Source: Marinobacterium sp. xm-d-530 (lineage in GTDB: Bacteria > Pseudomonadota > Gammaproteobacteria > Pseudomonadales > Balneatricaceae). Taken from it: a stretch of DNA of 64,000 nucleotides. The notes under the pieces are model-generated. The model saw only the letters and a program-made list of their open reading frames with translations, ran no database searches and was not told where the DNA came from. This document shows positions 27,182 to 36,816 of the stretch, in pieces. Position 1 is the first letter of the stretch, and each line of letters opens with the position of its first letter. The position numbers and the translations under genes were made by a program. The stretch covers positions 124,001 to 188,000 of the forward strand of contig NZ_WBYM01000004.1 of assembly GCF_013283365.1 (NCBI RefSeq), read 5' to 3'.

Positions 27182-27287
27182 TCGCGGTTTGTCGCTGCGC
27201 TCCAATTCGCTCCTACAGTCGAGCTACGTAGATAATTTTTTCCGAAGTCCTACTGTAGGAGCGAATTGCCCGAAGGACAAGCCGCGA
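27182..27287. repeat. Long REP-like palindrome, family 2
   Basis: A perfect 17-bp inverted repeat (27203-27219 with 27252-27268) is flanked by outer complementary arms TCGCGG (27182-27187) and CCGCGA (27282-27287) and TTGTC/GACAA. The CTGTAGGAGCGAATTG wording resembles Pseudomonas REP and REPIN sequences. It fills the gap between the rpsA promoter and the prc 3' end. A further 7-bp hairpin (27290-27306) lies beside it. Confidence 0.8.
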
Positions 27288-27324
27288 AAGATTCGCTTAG
27301 CGAATCGTATCTCACATTCCGCTA

Positions 27325-29376
27325 TCAACCCGCCAAACGAGACTGATCCTCTTGAAAGAACATCTCGATCATATCGATGCTCAGCTCACTGGCTTCGCGA
27401 AGCACGGCTTCACTGTCGGGATCAGTGATCTCTTCACCGGGTGCTGTCTCTGTCAGTAGCTCATCAAGCGTCTTAATAGGTTGTTCACCCTTTGCCATGC
27501 GACGCTGATTCTCTAGATCGATTTGAGCCTGCTCCATCTGATCGCGTTGGGCTTTTAACTGCTCTTCATTGAGCGGCAGCCACTGCATCGATTTCTGCTC
27601 ATTGATCAAGGCGATGGTGTCACGCATGTGCTGAAAATCAGGATCAGTTTGCGTTCTTTGAGTATGGCGGTTTTGCAGCTCAGGAACCCAACGATCGAGT
27701 GATGAGTAGCTGCCGTAACGAACAGGCCTTACTTTGTCCCAAGGTAGGGCAAAGTCGAGAGCGCTTTCACCGATTTCGCTCTGATCAAACATCGATGGAA
27801 ACTCGATATCCGGAGCTACCCCTTGGTGCTGAGTACTCTCACCAGAGATACGATAGAACTTCGCGGTTGTGAATTTTAGCTGCCCATGACGCAGTGGTTG
27901 AAGAGTCTGCACAGTCCCTTTACCGAATGTGCGACTGCCAACGACCAGCCCTCGGCGGTAATCTTGTATGGCACCGGCGAAGATCTCCGAAGCCGATGCA
28001 CTGAGTCGATCAATCACAACGGTCAAGGGTCCAGTCCAAGTGGTCTCTGGGTTGTAGTCGCCCAGCACATCGACCCGACCTTCAAGATCACGAATCTGCA
28101 CGGTTGGACCACGGCTAATAAATAGACCCACCAGTTCATTGGCCTCTCGCAGTGAGCCACCTCCGTTTTCGCGTAGATCAACAACCAGAGCATCAACGCC
28201 CTGTTGCTTGAGGTCTTCAATCAGTACCGCTACATCACGAGTCGTGCTGCGGTAATCCTTGTCCCCTTTTCTAAGGGCAGCAAAATCGATGTAGAAGGTT
28301 GGGATGTCGATGATGCCAACTTTATAGATGTTGCCGTCACGCTCAACCTCCATGATCCGAGACTTGGCCGCTTGCTCTTCAAGCTTTACACGCTGTCGCT
28401 CTAATTTGACGATCTTGCGTGTGCTCTTGTCAGCCGAAGTGGATGGGATGATCTCTAAGCGTACGATGGATCCTTTAGGTCCACGGATCCTGTCAACGAC
28501 ATCATCCAAGCGCATACCCACCACATCTTCGATCTCACCATCCATGTCTTGTCCGACACCCACGATCAGGTCGGCAGGTTTCAGCTGGCCGCTCTTATCG
28601 GCCGGGCCCGCCGGTACAAGACTAACGATCTTGGTGAACTCATCTTCGCTCTGCAGGACAGCGCCGATCCCTTCAAGTGATAGACTCATGTTGATCTCAA
28701 AGTTCTCTGAGGTCGCGGGTGAAAAATAGGCGGTATGCGGGTCGTAAAGACGTGCCAAGGCATTAGCATATGATTGAAAAATATCTTCGCTATTGGTCTG
28801 CAGTGCACGATTAAGTTGCGATTCGTAACGTTTGATCAGTGTCTCTTTAGCTTCAGAAACACTCTTGTCAGAAAGTTTTAGATTTAACACGGCGCTTTTA
28901 AGACGCAGTGACCAGTATTGATCCTGTTCGCCTTTCGATTGAAACCAAGGTTTCTCTTCACGACTGATCGGAAGTCTGTCGTCTAGAGTGAAATCAAATG
29001 TTTGGTCCGATTTTAGAGCGTCGATCATCTGCTCTGTGCGCTCCTGAAAACGGGTCAAAAAGCGTTCGTAGGCGGCAAATGCAAAGGTTAGATTGCCGGA
29101 GCGCATGTCGTCGTCCAGAGTGCGCTTGAAGTGAGCTAAAGAGTCGATATCGCTCTGCAGTAGGTAGCTTCTTGTTGGGTCGATAGTTTCAAAGAAGTTG
29201 TTGAAGAGCTTCTCAGAGAGTTCATCGTCGACGGCCTGTTCACGGTAGTGGTGAGATTCCAATCCCGCGACCAGCGACTGAATGGCATTCGAGTGGACGG
29301 CTTCAGGCTTAAGAGAGGCCTGTGCTCCTGTCGCTATCGATAATGATAAAACCAAAAAGAGCTGTAACGCTCGCAT
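27325..29376 (-). CDS. prc: Periplasmic tail-specific protease Prc
   Basis: Periplasmic C-terminal processing serine protease that cuts nonpolar C termini and helps mature penicillin-binding proteins. It has a signal peptide (MRALQLFLVLSLSIATGAQA), a PDZ domain (about 230-320), and the S41 catalytic block SASASEIFAGAIQDY ... FGKGTVQ with Ser461, Asp472 and Lys486 by alignment with E. coli. The frame could open at a TTG 21 bases upstream, but ATG at 29376 follows GGAG and gives a clean signal peptide and 683 residues. Confidence 0.94.
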   Translation of the reverse strand: MRALQLFLVLSLSIATGAQASLKPEAVHSNAIQSLVAGLESHHYREQAVDDELSEKLFNNFFETIDPTRSYLLQSDIDSLAHFKRTLDDDMRSGNLTFAFAAYERFLTRFQERTEQMIDALKSDQTFDFTLDDRLPISREEKPWFQSKGEQDQYWSLRLKSAVLNLKLSDKSVSEAKETLIKRYESQLNRALQTNSEDIFQSYANALARLYDPHTAYFSPATSENFEINMSLSLEGIGAVLQSEDEFTKIVSLVPAGPADKSGQLKPADLIVGVGQDMDGEIEDVVGMRLDDVVDRIRGPKGSIVRLEIIPSTSADKSTRKIVKLERQRVKLEEQAAKSRIMEVERDGNIYKVGIIDIPTFYIDFAALRKGDKDYRSTTRDVAVLIEDLKQQGVDALVVDLRENGGGSLREANELVGLFISRGPTVQIRDLEGRVDVLGDYNPETTWTGPLTVVIDRLSASASEIFAGAIQDYRRGLVVGSRTFGKGTVQTLQPLRHGQLKFTTAKFYRISGESTQHQGVAPDIEFPSMFDQSEIGESALDFALPWDKVRPVRYGSYSSLDRWVPELQNRHTQRTQTDPDFQHMRDTIALINEQKSMQWLPLNEEQLKAQRDQMEQAQIDLENQRRMAKGEQPIKTLDELLTETAPGEEITDPDSEAVLREASELSIDMIEMFFQEDQSRLAG

Positions 29377-29485
29377 CCCAACACTCCAAAATCGCAATAA
29401 AAGTAAAAATCTAATAGAGAGCAGTTTAGGCCAGCTCTCCTCATGATGTAAAATAACTTTCTTTTACTACGCGGGAGTGGTTGCG

Positions 29486-30022
29486 GTGGTTTTGCGAATT
29501 GCGGGTTTAGCGATTTTTTCTTTGATGTTGGCCGGTTGTGATAGCGCCTCTGACCGTGACGAGATCGAAGATAAAGAGGCGTTTCGAAAAGAGCTAATAG
29601 AGAAGGCACTGAATGACGATACTCGCAAAGCAGGGGAGGCTTTCCTAGCTGAAAATCGTCAAAAGCCGGGTGTGATTGTTCGTAAGTCGGGACTGCAGTA
29701 CCGTGTCATTTCCGAAGGACAGGGCAAGCAGCCAGAGTACGACAGTGTTGTACTGGTTGAATATGAAGGTCGCCGTGTCGATGGCGGTGTCTTCGATAAG
29801 ACCGAAGCCGGAAAGCCGATCAAATTCCCGCTCAATCAGGTGATTAAAGGTTGGCGAGAAGGCTTGGGGTTAATGAAAGAGGGGGCTCAGTATGAGCTCT
29901 ACATTCCTGCTGACTTGGCCTACGGCGCGCGCAGTCCCAGTCGTGAAATTCCACCCAATTCAGCTTTGATATTTGATGTTAGGTTAATAGAAGTACTCGA
30001 GAAGGGTGCGGAGAAACAGTAA
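29486..30022 (+). CDS. Lipoprotein FKBP-type peptidyl-prolyl isomerase
   Basis: The 178-residue protein has a lipobox (LMLAGC, modified cysteine near residue 18), a charged linker and a C-terminal FKBP domain with [29 protein letters not shown] and [10 protein letters not shown]. It should be a membrane-anchored periplasmic or outer-membrane foldase, Mip-like in layout. GTG at 29486 is chosen because GGGAG lies 8 bases upstream; an earlier in-frame GTG at 29477 overlaps that site. Its stop overlaps the aminopeptidase ATG. Confidence 0.88.
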   Translation: MVLRIAGLAIFSLMLAGCDSASDRDEIEDKEAFRKELIEKALNDDTRKAGEAFLAENRQKPGVIVRKSGLQYRVISEGQGKQPEYDSVVLVEYEGRRVDGGVFDKTEAGKPIKFPLNQVIKGWREGLGLMKEGAQYELYIPADLAYGARSPSREIPPNSALIFDVRLIEVLEKGAEKQ

Positions 30023-31302
30023 TGGAACAAGAGCGTTTTAACCAAGATCTACTGACCTTTTTAGCAGATAGTCCAACCCCTTTTCATGCCACGCAGCAGA
30101 TGGCAGATCGCTTAAGTCATGCTGGCTTCAAAGAGCTGTTGGAACACGAAGCCTGGAATCCTGTCGCTGGCGAGAGTTACTTTATTCGTCGTAACGGTTC
30201 ATCGATCATCGCTTGGCGTCATACTGGCAACTTTGATTCAGGCTTTAGAATGGTGGGCGCTCATACCGACTCACCCTGTCTTCGCGTCAAGCCAACGCCA
30301 GAGCTATACCGACAAAATTATCTGCAGCTTGGCGTTGAAGTCTATGGTGGTGCGCTGTTGAACCCCTGGTTTGATCGCGACTTGTCGTTAGCTGGCCGGG
30401 TGACCTACCGCCAAACCGATGGCTCTTTAGACAGCTCGCTAATCGATTTCAAAGAGGCGATCGCGACGATTCCAAGCCTTGCGATTCACCTAGACCGTGA
30501 GGCCAATAAAGATCGAACGGTTAACCCACAACTTCACCTCCCTGTGCTGCTAGGTCAGGCGGAACAGAAGCAAGATTTCAGAGCCTTGTTGAAATCTAAA
30601 TTGCTTGAACAGGGGGTGACAGAGGTCCAGGAGGTTCTAGATTACGAACTCTCTTTCTACGATGTTCAAACGCCTGCAATGGTGGGATTGAACAGAGAGT
30701 TTATCGCCTCGGCTCGCTTGGATAATCTGTTGAGCTGTTTCATCGGTTTGCAGTCTCTACTCGACAGTGATGGTCAGCAGGCCGCTGTTTTGGTCTGTAC
30801 CGACCACGAAGAGGTAGGCAGTGCGAGTGCCTGCGGTGCTCAAGGCCCAATGTTGGCCCAGTGGCTAGAGCGACTCTTACCGAACAACGAAGAGCGTAAC
30901 CGTGTGATTAGCCACTCCATGATGATCTCCGCCGATAATGCCCACGCTGTGCACCCTAACTATGCCGATAAACATGACGAGAATCATGGTCCGCTGATTA
31001 ATGCAGGACCGGTCATCAAAATTAACTCTAATCAGCGCTACGCCACCAACAGTGAAACCAGTGCAACCTTCCGCGCCATTGCGCAGGATGTAAACGTGCC
31101 AGTACAGAGCTTTGTGGTTCGATCTGATATGGGGTGTGGCAGCACGATTGGTCCGATTACCGCATCGGAAGTCGGTATTCGTACTGTGGATATCGGCTGC
31201 CCGCAATTTGGTATGCACTCAATTCGTGAGTTATGCGGCAGTCAGGATGCACACTCACTCTATCTGATTCTGCAAAACTACTACGATAAAGCCAGAGTGT
31301 AA
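30022..31302 (+). CDS. apeB: M18 family aspartyl aminopeptidase-like peptidase
   Basis: The 426-residue cytosolic zinc aminopeptidase has all family metal-site blocks: [44 protein letters not shown] and C-terminal GMHSIRE. The family removes acidic or other N-terminal residues and forms large oligomers. Translation is coupled to the FKBP gene (TAATG). The gene symbol follows the usual name for bacterial M18 homologues and is less certain than the family. Confidence 0.9.
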   Translation: MEQERFNQDLLTFLADSPTPFHATQQMADRLSHAGFKELLEHEAWNPVAGESYFIRRNGSSIIAWRHTGNFDSGFRMVGAHTDSPCLRVKPTPELYRQNYLQLGVEVYGGALLNPWFDRDLSLAGRVTYRQTDGSLDSSLIDFKEAIATIPSLAIHLDREANKDRTVNPQLHLPVLLGQAEQKQDFRALLKSKLLEQGVTEVQEVLDYELSFYDVQTPAMVGLNREFIASARLDNLLSCFIGLQSLLDSDGQQAAVLVCTDHEEVGSASACGAQGPMLAQWLERLLPNNEERNRVISHSMMISADNAHAVHPNYADKHDENHGPLINAGPVIKINSNQRYATNSETSATFRAIAQDVNVPVQSFVVRSDMGCGSTIGPITASEVGIRTVDIGCPQFGMHSIRELCGSQDAHSLYLILQNYYDKARV

Positions 31303-31314
31303 GAGGGTTTAGAC

Positions 31315-31725
31315 GTGTTACAAACGGTTCAAGAGCTGAATGATTTTTTAACAAACCACTTTCCGCAAGGTGAAGGCTTTGGTGCCGTTGAAGAGGCGGG
31401 AGATGGCTGGGTTTTGATGCGATTAACGGTTGAAGACAGTCATTTGCGTCCAGGTGGTACGGTCTCGGGTCCAACCATGATGGGGATGGCGGATGTGGCC
31501 ATCTGGTCCGCGTTGCAAACTAAGATTGGCCCCTCGCCGATGACGGTGACCGGTAACCTAAACATCAACTTCTTAAGTAAGCCCAAGCCTGTTGATATGT
31601 TGGCACGTGCACGTGTGCTTCGCGTCGGTCGAAGAAACGGGGTTGGTGAGTGTTACATCTACTCGGGTGATGAAGATTCGATGGTGGCGCACGTTACAGC
31701 AACCTATTCGATACCGGCAAAGTAA
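31315..31725 (+). CDS. PaaI-type hotdog-fold thioesterase
   Basis: The 136-residue acyl-CoA thioesterase-like protein has the hotdog helix region LRPGGTVSGPTMMGMADVAIW, close to the PaaI/YbgC-related HGG-type motif. Substrate is unknown. It starts with GTG following AGAGGG, 12 bases after the aminopeptidase stop. It is probably part of the operon leading into the OsmC-YcaO gene, 39 bases downstream. Confidence 0.82.
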   Translation: MLQTVQELNDFLTNHFPQGEGFGAVEEAGDGWVLMRLTVEDSHLRPGGTVSGPTMMGMADVAIWSALQTKIGPSPMTVTGNLNINFLSKPKPVDMLARARVLRVGRRNGVGECYIYSGDEDSMVAHVTATYSIPAK

Positions 31726-31764
31726 GGCCTCTAAAACAGACTCAACGACAAGGATTGGTCGATC

Positions 31765-33936
31765 ATGGAAATTAAAGTTAACTACCTCGATAACTTACGC
31801 CTAGAGGCGAAGTTTGACGACTTCACCGTGATCGCCGATCAGCCGGTTCGCTACAAAGGCGATGGCTCAGCCCCCGGTCCATTTGACTACTTTTTGGCTT
31901 CATCAGCGCTGTGTGCCGCCTATTTCGTAAAGGTCTACTGCGAAGCGCGAGGCATCTCTACCGATAATATCCGTCTTGCTCAGAACAACATTGTCGATCC
32001 TGAGAACCGCTACAAACAGATCTTCAAAATCAGTGTTGAGCTGCCAGAAGATCTCAGTGATAAAGATCGCACCGGTATCCTTCGCTCCATTGAGCGTTGT
32101 ACCGTGAAAAAAGTCGTGCAAGAGGGTCCTGAGTTTCAGATAGAGGTCGTCGACAGTCTTGATGAGGATGCCCAAGCTCTACTAGCGGTTGCTACCGACA
32201 GTGAAACCTTCATTGAAGGTAAAGACGCGCCACTTGAACAGACCATCGCAAAGATGACACAGATTCTTGCTGATCTGGGGATGAAAATAGAGGTAGCCTC
32301 CTGGCGCAACATTGTCCCCAATGTCTGGTCACTGCACATTCGTGATGCGGCCTCTCCCATGTGTTTTACCAACGGTAAAGGGGCCACAAAAGAGGCAGCA
32401 CTGGCCTCTGCATTGGGTGAGTTTTTAGAGCGTCTCTCCTGTAACTTTTTCTACAACGATCAGTATTTTGGCCAAGAGTTGGCTGAATCAGAGTTTGTCC
32501 ACCGCCCAGATGAATGCTGGTTTGAACTGACAGAAGAGGATGATATCCCAGAGGGGTTATTGGATGAGTACACTCTTGAGATCTACGACCCTGATCAGGA
32601 TTTAAGTGGCTCTAACTTAATCGATACCAACTCTGGTAATGAGGATAGGGGGATCTGCGCTCTACCATTCCAGCGTCGATCGGATGGTGAAACGATCTAC
32701 TTCCCATCGAACCTGATTGAAAACCTCTTTTTGAGTAACGGTATGAGTGCCGGCAATACCCTTGAAGAGGCTCAGGTTCAGTGTCTTTCTGAGATCTTTG
32801 AACGTGCGGTTAAACGTCAGATTCTTGAGCAGGAGATTGCGCTTCCCGATGTGCCCTCGCAGGTGCTTGAACGCTGGCCGGGTATTGTGGAGGGCATCAA
32901 GGCGCTAGAAGAGCAGGGCTTTCCTGTTTTGGTTAAGGATGCCTCGTTGGGCGGCCAGTTCCCAGTCGCCTGTGTCACGCTAATGAACCCTAAAACGGGC
33001 GGTGTGTTTGCCTCGTTCGGTGCCCACCCCAGTCTGCATGTCGCTATTGAAAGAAGCCTGACTGAATTGCTGCAGGGCCGCAGCTTTGAAGGGTTAAACG
33101 ACCTGCCACCACCGACCTTTAACTCACATGAGCTGACTGAACCGAATAACTTTGTTGAGCACTTCATCGACTCCAGTGGTGTTGTGAGCTGGCGCTTCTT
33201 CAGTGACGCCTTTGATTACGAATTTGTGGATTGGGATTTCTCAGGTACCAACAGAGAGGAGGCTGACAGGCTGTTTGGTATTCTGGAGTCGATGGGTAAA
33301 GAGTCCTATCAAGCGAACTATGATGACCTGGGTGTACCGGCGGTTCGAATTCTGGTCCCAGATTACTCTGAGGTCTATCCCGTTGAAGATCTGATTTGGG
33401 ATAACACCAATAAATCACTGGAGTTTCGCGAGGCGATTCTCTGTCTGCACGAGTTGTGTGATGAAGACCTAGAGGAGTTGCTGGTTCGTCTAGAAGAGAG
33501 CGAGCTGGATAACTACACTGATATCCGCACGTTGATCGGCATTGAGTTTGATGAGAACAGCGTCTGGGGACAGCTCACCATTCTTGAGCTAAAACTGCTG
33601 ATACACCTAGCACTGGGTCAGTTACCTCAGGCTAAAGAGTTGGTTGAGGCCTTCTTGCAGTACAACGATAACACCCTAGATCGCGCGCTGTTCTATCGTG
33701 CAATGGATGCTGTCATTGAGGTGGAGTTAGATTCAGATATGGCCCTTGAGCACTATCTCAACAACTTTACCCGCTTGTTTGGTAAAGAGCGGATTGAGGC
33801 TGTGGTTGGCTCGGTGAACGGAACGATTCGTTTCTATGGTCTCGAGCCAGTCGGTATGGAATTGACCGGATTAGAGCGCCATCAACGACTGATACAGAGC
33901 TATCAGAAACTGCATCAATGGCGAGCTTCTAAATAG
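31765..33936 (+). CDS. OsmC-YcaO fusion protein
   Basis: The 723-residue two-module protein. Residues 1 to about 140 form an OsmC/Ohr-type peroxiredoxin-like domain with both redox cysteines in place (C50 in FLASSALC, C112 in IERCTVKKV). From about 147 it is a full YcaO protein like E. coli YcaO: FTNGKGATKEAALASALGE, SNGMSAGNT, LSEIFERAVK and FASFGAHPS, then a helical C-terminal region. YcaO ATP-binding domains activate amide carbons, and E. coli YcaO aids RimO methylthiolation of ribosomal protein S12. The fusion occurs in other genomes; its joint chemistry is unknown. Confidence 0.9.
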   Translation: MEIKVNYLDNLRLEAKFDDFTVIADQPVRYKGDGSAPGPFDYFLASSALCAAYFVKVYCEARGISTDNIRLAQNNIVDPENRYKQIFKISVELPEDLSDKDRTGILRSIERCTVKKVVQEGPEFQIEVVDSLDEDAQALLAVATDSETFIEGKDAPLEQTIAKMTQILADLGMKIEVASWRNIVPNVWSLHIRDAASPMCFTNGKGATKEAALASALGEFLERLSCNFFYNDQYFGQELAESEFVHRPDECWFELTEEDDIPEGLLDEYTLEIYDPDQDLSGSNLIDTNSGNEDRGICALPFQRRSDGETIYFPSNLIENLFLSNGMSAGNTLEEAQVQCLSEIFERAVKRQILEQEIALPDVPSQVLERWPGIVEGIKALEEQGFPVLVKDASLGGQFPVACVTLMNPKTGGVFASFGAHPSLHVAIERSLTELLQGRSFEGLNDLPPPTFNSHELTEPNNFVEHFIDSSGVVSWRFFSDAFDYEFVDWDFSGTNREEADRLFGILESMGKESYQANYDDLGVPAVRILVPDYSEVYPVEDLIWDNTNKSLEFREAILCLHELCDEDLEELLVRLEESELDNYTDIRTLIGIEFDENSVWGQLTILELKLLIHLALGQLPQAKELVEAFLQYNDNTLDRALFYRAMDAVIEVELDSDMALEHYLNNFTRLFGKERIEAVVGSVNGTIRFYGLEPVGMELTGLERHQRLIQSYQKLHQWRASK

Positions 33937-33944
33937 TTAGGCCC

Positions 33945-34817
33945 TCAGTTACTGAGAGCGCTAACCTGTTTACTGGCCTGTTCAACCGAGTACTTGCCTT
34001 TAGCATCCTTGGTCACACGGCCTATCGCTACAAACGGGTCGTGTACAAAGAGTAAACGTCCACCCCGACTTTCAAGCCCTTCAAGCAGTTGTCGTTTTTC
34101 ATCAATCAACTGCTCTGGAAAACGGTCATAGCCCATGGTGATGGGGAGATGAACCCAGGCGCTGCCGGGAATAAGATCCCCAGGGTAAACGACCGGTCCC
34201 TCTGGCATCTCGACTTCTGGCAGTATTTGGCCGGGTGTATGCCCTGAGCTCTCATGCAGTGTCCAGCCATCTCCCAGTGTTGCTGACTGTTGGCCCTCAG
34301 GAATGATCTCTAATCGACCTGACTCCTCCAGCAGTTTGATCAACATAGGTATGTAAGAGGCGCGATCACGAGCATGAGGGTCGTTTGCGCGCTGCCATTG
34401 GACTTCACCGACTAAGTATTTCGCATTTGGGAAGAGCAGGTAAGGATCCTCACCCTCTTGCCACTCAGACAGTAGCCCGCCTGCGTGGTCAAAATGGAGG
34501 TGGGTCAATAGAACAATGTCGATCTCTTCGTGGGAGACACCTGCAGCCTGAAGATTTTTGATCAGGCAGTGCTCTTGCTCTTGAATACCATAGCGATCTT
34601 TCATCTCGGGGCTGAAGAATGCGCCAACGCCAGTCTCAACCAAGATGTTACGTTTTGGGCTGCTCTCCTGAACCAGCATGGCGCGGCAGGCTAAGGGAAT
34701 ACGGTTAAGCTCATCAGGCTCTATCCAGCGTTGCCATAACGCGCGAGGCGCATTACCAAACATTGAACCGCCATCCAGCTTCTGTGTATTCCCCTCTATC
34801 GAGGTAATGCTACGCAT
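33945..34817 (-). CDS. Metallo-beta-lactamase fold hydrolase
   Basis: The 290-residue soluble protein has the zinc motif LTHLHFDHAGG (HxHxDH), later metal ligands in SSGHTPGQ and YPGDL, and the final histidine in LFVHDPF. This subgroup includes lactonases and other ester hydrolases; no substrate can be assigned. It is preceded by 2 bases by the AKR gene on the same strand, so the two are probably one transcript. It is convergent with the OsmC-YcaO gene. Confidence 0.85.
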   Translation of the reverse strand: MRSITSIEGNTQKLDGGSMFGNAPRALWQRWIEPDELNRIPLACRAMLVQESSPKRNILVETGVGAFFSPEMKDRYGIQEQEHCLIKNLQAAGVSHEEIDIVLLTHLHFDHAGGLLSEWQEGEDPYLLFPNAKYLVGEVQWQRANDPHARDRASYIPMLIKLLEESGRLEIIPEGQQSATLGDGWTLHESSGHTPGQILPEVEMPEGPVVYPGDLIPGSAWVHLPITMGYDRFPEQLIDEKRQLLEGLESRGGRLLFVHDPFVAIGRVTKDAKGKYSVEQASKQVSALSN

Positions 34818-34819
34818 GA

Positions 34820-35806
34820 TTAAGCAAACTCTTCGGTGTCGATCTCAGTTTGTTGACCGGCACTATAGCGCTCACCGGCCACGGTATCGCGGTTAATGAG
34901 TTGTTCTAACTCATTAACAATGTCGCTACTCAGTGTGACATCGGCTGCGCCTAGGTTGTCACGCATGTGCTCGACAAAGCGAGTGCCTGGAATCGAAACA
35001 ATCGAGGGATCCTTTGCACGGATCCAGGCCAGCGCTAATTGCGCTGGGGTACAGCCAGCACGCTCAGCAATGGCAACATAGTCACTCAGTAGCGCTCTGT
35101 TCTGTTCAAAGTTCTCTGGGTAGAAGCGTGGCATGGCACGGCGAATGTCTTTTTCAGCCAGTTCGTCCAAGTTGTCGATTGTGAGACTTAAAAAGCCACG
35201 TGCCAGTGGGCTGAAGGCGACGAAGGTAACGTCTAGTTCACGGCAGGCGTCGAGAACCGCGATCTCTGGGTTGCGAGTCCAAAGTGAATACTCAGTTTGG
35301 ATAGCGGCAACGGGGCACTCTTTATGGGCGGCTCGCAAGGTGTCAGCTGACATTTCTGAAAGACCGTAGCTCGCAATTTTACCCTCTTTGATAAGGTCAG
35401 CCATGGCGCCTGCACTCTCTTCAATTGGAACGTCAAAGTCACGACGGTGCAGGTAGTAGAGGTCGATTTGATCTGTTTGAAGGCGTTTTAAGCTGGCTTC
35501 ACACTGTGCTTTGATGGTTTCAGGGCGGCCGTCTAGTGCTTTACCTTTTTCAGGGTCGATGTAGAGAACACATTTTGATGCCAAAAAGATCTCATCGCGG
35601 ACCGACTTGAGCGCTTCGCCAACAACTTTCTCATTTTTGCCGCCACCGTATAAGGTCGCCGTATCAAAATGGCGGTAGCCCATCTCAAAGGCTTCACGAA
35701 ACCCTTTGATCGCCTCGTCATCTGATACCGGGGTGTTGTAGGCGTGTGACATGTTCATACAACCCAAACCGATTGGGTTATTGCGTAGCATCTCAAGTTT
35801 GCTCAT
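34820..35806 (-). CDS. Aldo/keto reductase
   Basis: The 328-residue NADPH oxidoreductase has the tetrad visible as HFDTATLYGGGKNE (Asp and Tyr), Lys in LASKCVLY and His in YYLHRRDFD. The product resembles the AKR13-like group acting on aldehydes such as methylglyoxal or pyridoxal, but the substrate is open. AAGGA precedes the ATG by 6 bases. It is co-directional with the MBL hydrolase. Confidence 0.87.
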   Translation of the reverse strand: MSKLEMLRNNPIGLGCMNMSHAYNTPVSDDEAIKGFREAFEMGYRHFDTATLYGGGKNEKVVGEALKSVRDEIFLASKCVLYIDPEKGKALDGRPETIKAQCEASLKRLQTDQIDLYYLHRRDFDVPIEESAGAMADLIKEGKIASYGLSEMSADTLRAAHKECPVAAIQTEYSLWTRNPEIAVLDACRELDVTFVAFSPLARGFLSLTIDNLDELAEKDIRRAMPRFYPENFEQNRALLSDYVAIAERAGCTPAQLALAWIRAKDPSIVSIPGTRFVEHMRDNLGAADVTLSSDIVNELEQLINRDTVAGERYSAGQQTEIDTEEFA

Positions 35807-35900
35807 GAAAAATCCTTAAAAATGAGTCAATTTGTACAGAAGATTAACAAGTTAGTGCGGACGAGTGAACTCGAAAAGGGGAATTAGGTATTCGAAAAAA

Positions 35901-35937
35901 GAAAAACGATTCGGTGCCAGAATGGACTCTGGCACCG
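35901..35937 (-). terminator. tpx terminator
   Basis: A perfect 10-bp stem, CGGTGCCAGA (35912-35921) with TCTGGCACCG (35928-35937), and a 6-base loop. On the minus strand it is followed by TCGTTTTTC. Confidence 0.75.
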
Positions 35938-35946
35938 TTATTGAGG

Positions 35947-36447
35947 TTAGGCTGTTGCAGCGTTTAGAGCGGCATCGTAGTTAGGCTGTTGCGCAATCTC
36001 TGGAACCAGTTCTGAATGCAGTACTTTGCCATCACGAATCACCACAATGGCTCTAGCCAGAAGCCCACGCATACCTGAATCGATGATTTCGACGCCAAAG
36101 CTTTTACCAAACTCTGGGTTACGGAAGGTGGATGCATTACTGACCCTCTCTAGACCTTCGGCACCACAGAAACGTGCTTGTGCAAACGGTAGGTCTGCTG
36201 AGACATTAATCACCTCAACGCCATCATGACTCGCCAACTGCTCATTGAACGTGCGGACTGAGGTGGCACAGGTTGGAGTATCGATACTCGGAAAGATGTT
36301 CAAAACAACCGTTTTGCCTGCGAGGTCAGACAGAGAGAACTCAGACAGGTCGGCAGCTGTGAGTGTAAAGTCTGGACAGTCGCTCCCAGCAGCAGGAACA
36401 TCTCCATAGGTATGTAAAATATCTCCGCGTCGCGTAATTTGAACCAT
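35947..36447 (-). CDS. tpx: Thiol peroxidase Tpx
   Basis: Atypical two-cysteine peroxiredoxin that reduces lipid and hydrogen peroxides using thioredoxin. Peroxidatic C60 in DTPTCATSVRTF and resolving C94 in ARFCGAEG have the expected spacing. At 166 residues it is full length. In other bacteria Tpx is periplasmic or cytosolic; no signal peptide is seen here. The gene has its own terminator and looks monocistronic. Confidence 0.94.
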   Translation of the reverse strand: MVQITRRGDILHTYGDVPAAGSDCPDFTLTAADLSEFSLSDLAGKTVVLNIFPSIDTPTCATSVRTFNEQLASHDGVEVINVSADLPFAQARFCGAEGLERVSNASTFRNPEFGKSFGVEIIDSGMRGLLARAIVVIRDGKVLHSELVPEIAQQPNYDAALNAATA

Positions 36448-36521
36448 GTTATTACCTCATTATATAGAGTGATTTAGTTATAGGTATACTCATTACGCTA
36501 GCGGCAGACACTTGGATTTAA

Positions 36522-36716
36522 TTACTCAGAGGCAGTGATTGCCTGTTTGATTTTTTTGTCAGTCTTATATTGGCTAAGTGCGTAGACTGACCAGATGGCA
36601 GCTGGGATCCAGCCAATCAATGTAAGCTGAAGTATTAAACAGAAGATTCCCGCTATAGGGCGACCGATGGTAAAAAATTGCAGCCAAGGTAGAAGCAGGG
36701 CAAGTAACAGTCTCAT
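36522..36716 (-). CDS. YqaE/Pmp3 family small membrane protein
   Basis: The 64-residue protein has two membrane helices around a polar turn (FFTIGRPIAGIFCLILQL, then GWIPAAIWSVYAL) and a lysine-rich tail. It belongs to the proteolipid family including bacterial YqaE and yeast Pmp3, linked to membrane potential and stress but without a defined mechanism in bacteria. GGAAATC precedes the ATG. It lies between tpx and the thiolase terminator. Confidence 0.75.
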   Translation of the reverse strand: MRLLLALLLPWLQFFTIGRPIAGIFCLILQLTLIGWIPAAIWSVYALSQYKTDKKIKQAITASE

Positions 36717-36773
36717 AAGATTTCCTTTTGGTTTAGATATCTTAACAGTAGTACAAAGTTTAAAAATTGCCCC

Positions 36774-36803
36774 AAAAAAAACCGGCTACTGCCGGTTTTT
36801 TTT
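36774..36803 (-). terminator. Thiolase terminator (bidirectional form)
   Basis: AAAAAACCGGC-tact-GCCGGTTTTTT: a 5-bp GC core extended by A/T pairs, with T runs on both strands. It lies just past the thiolase stop. Confidence 0.85.
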
Positions 36804-36816
36804 AATGTTCCAACGA

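Noticed and set aside
27030-27428. 132-codon plus-strand open frame across the rpsA-prc gap
   Set aside because: It reads through the rpsA promoter, the REP palindrome and antisense to prc, with no ribosome site or family likeness.
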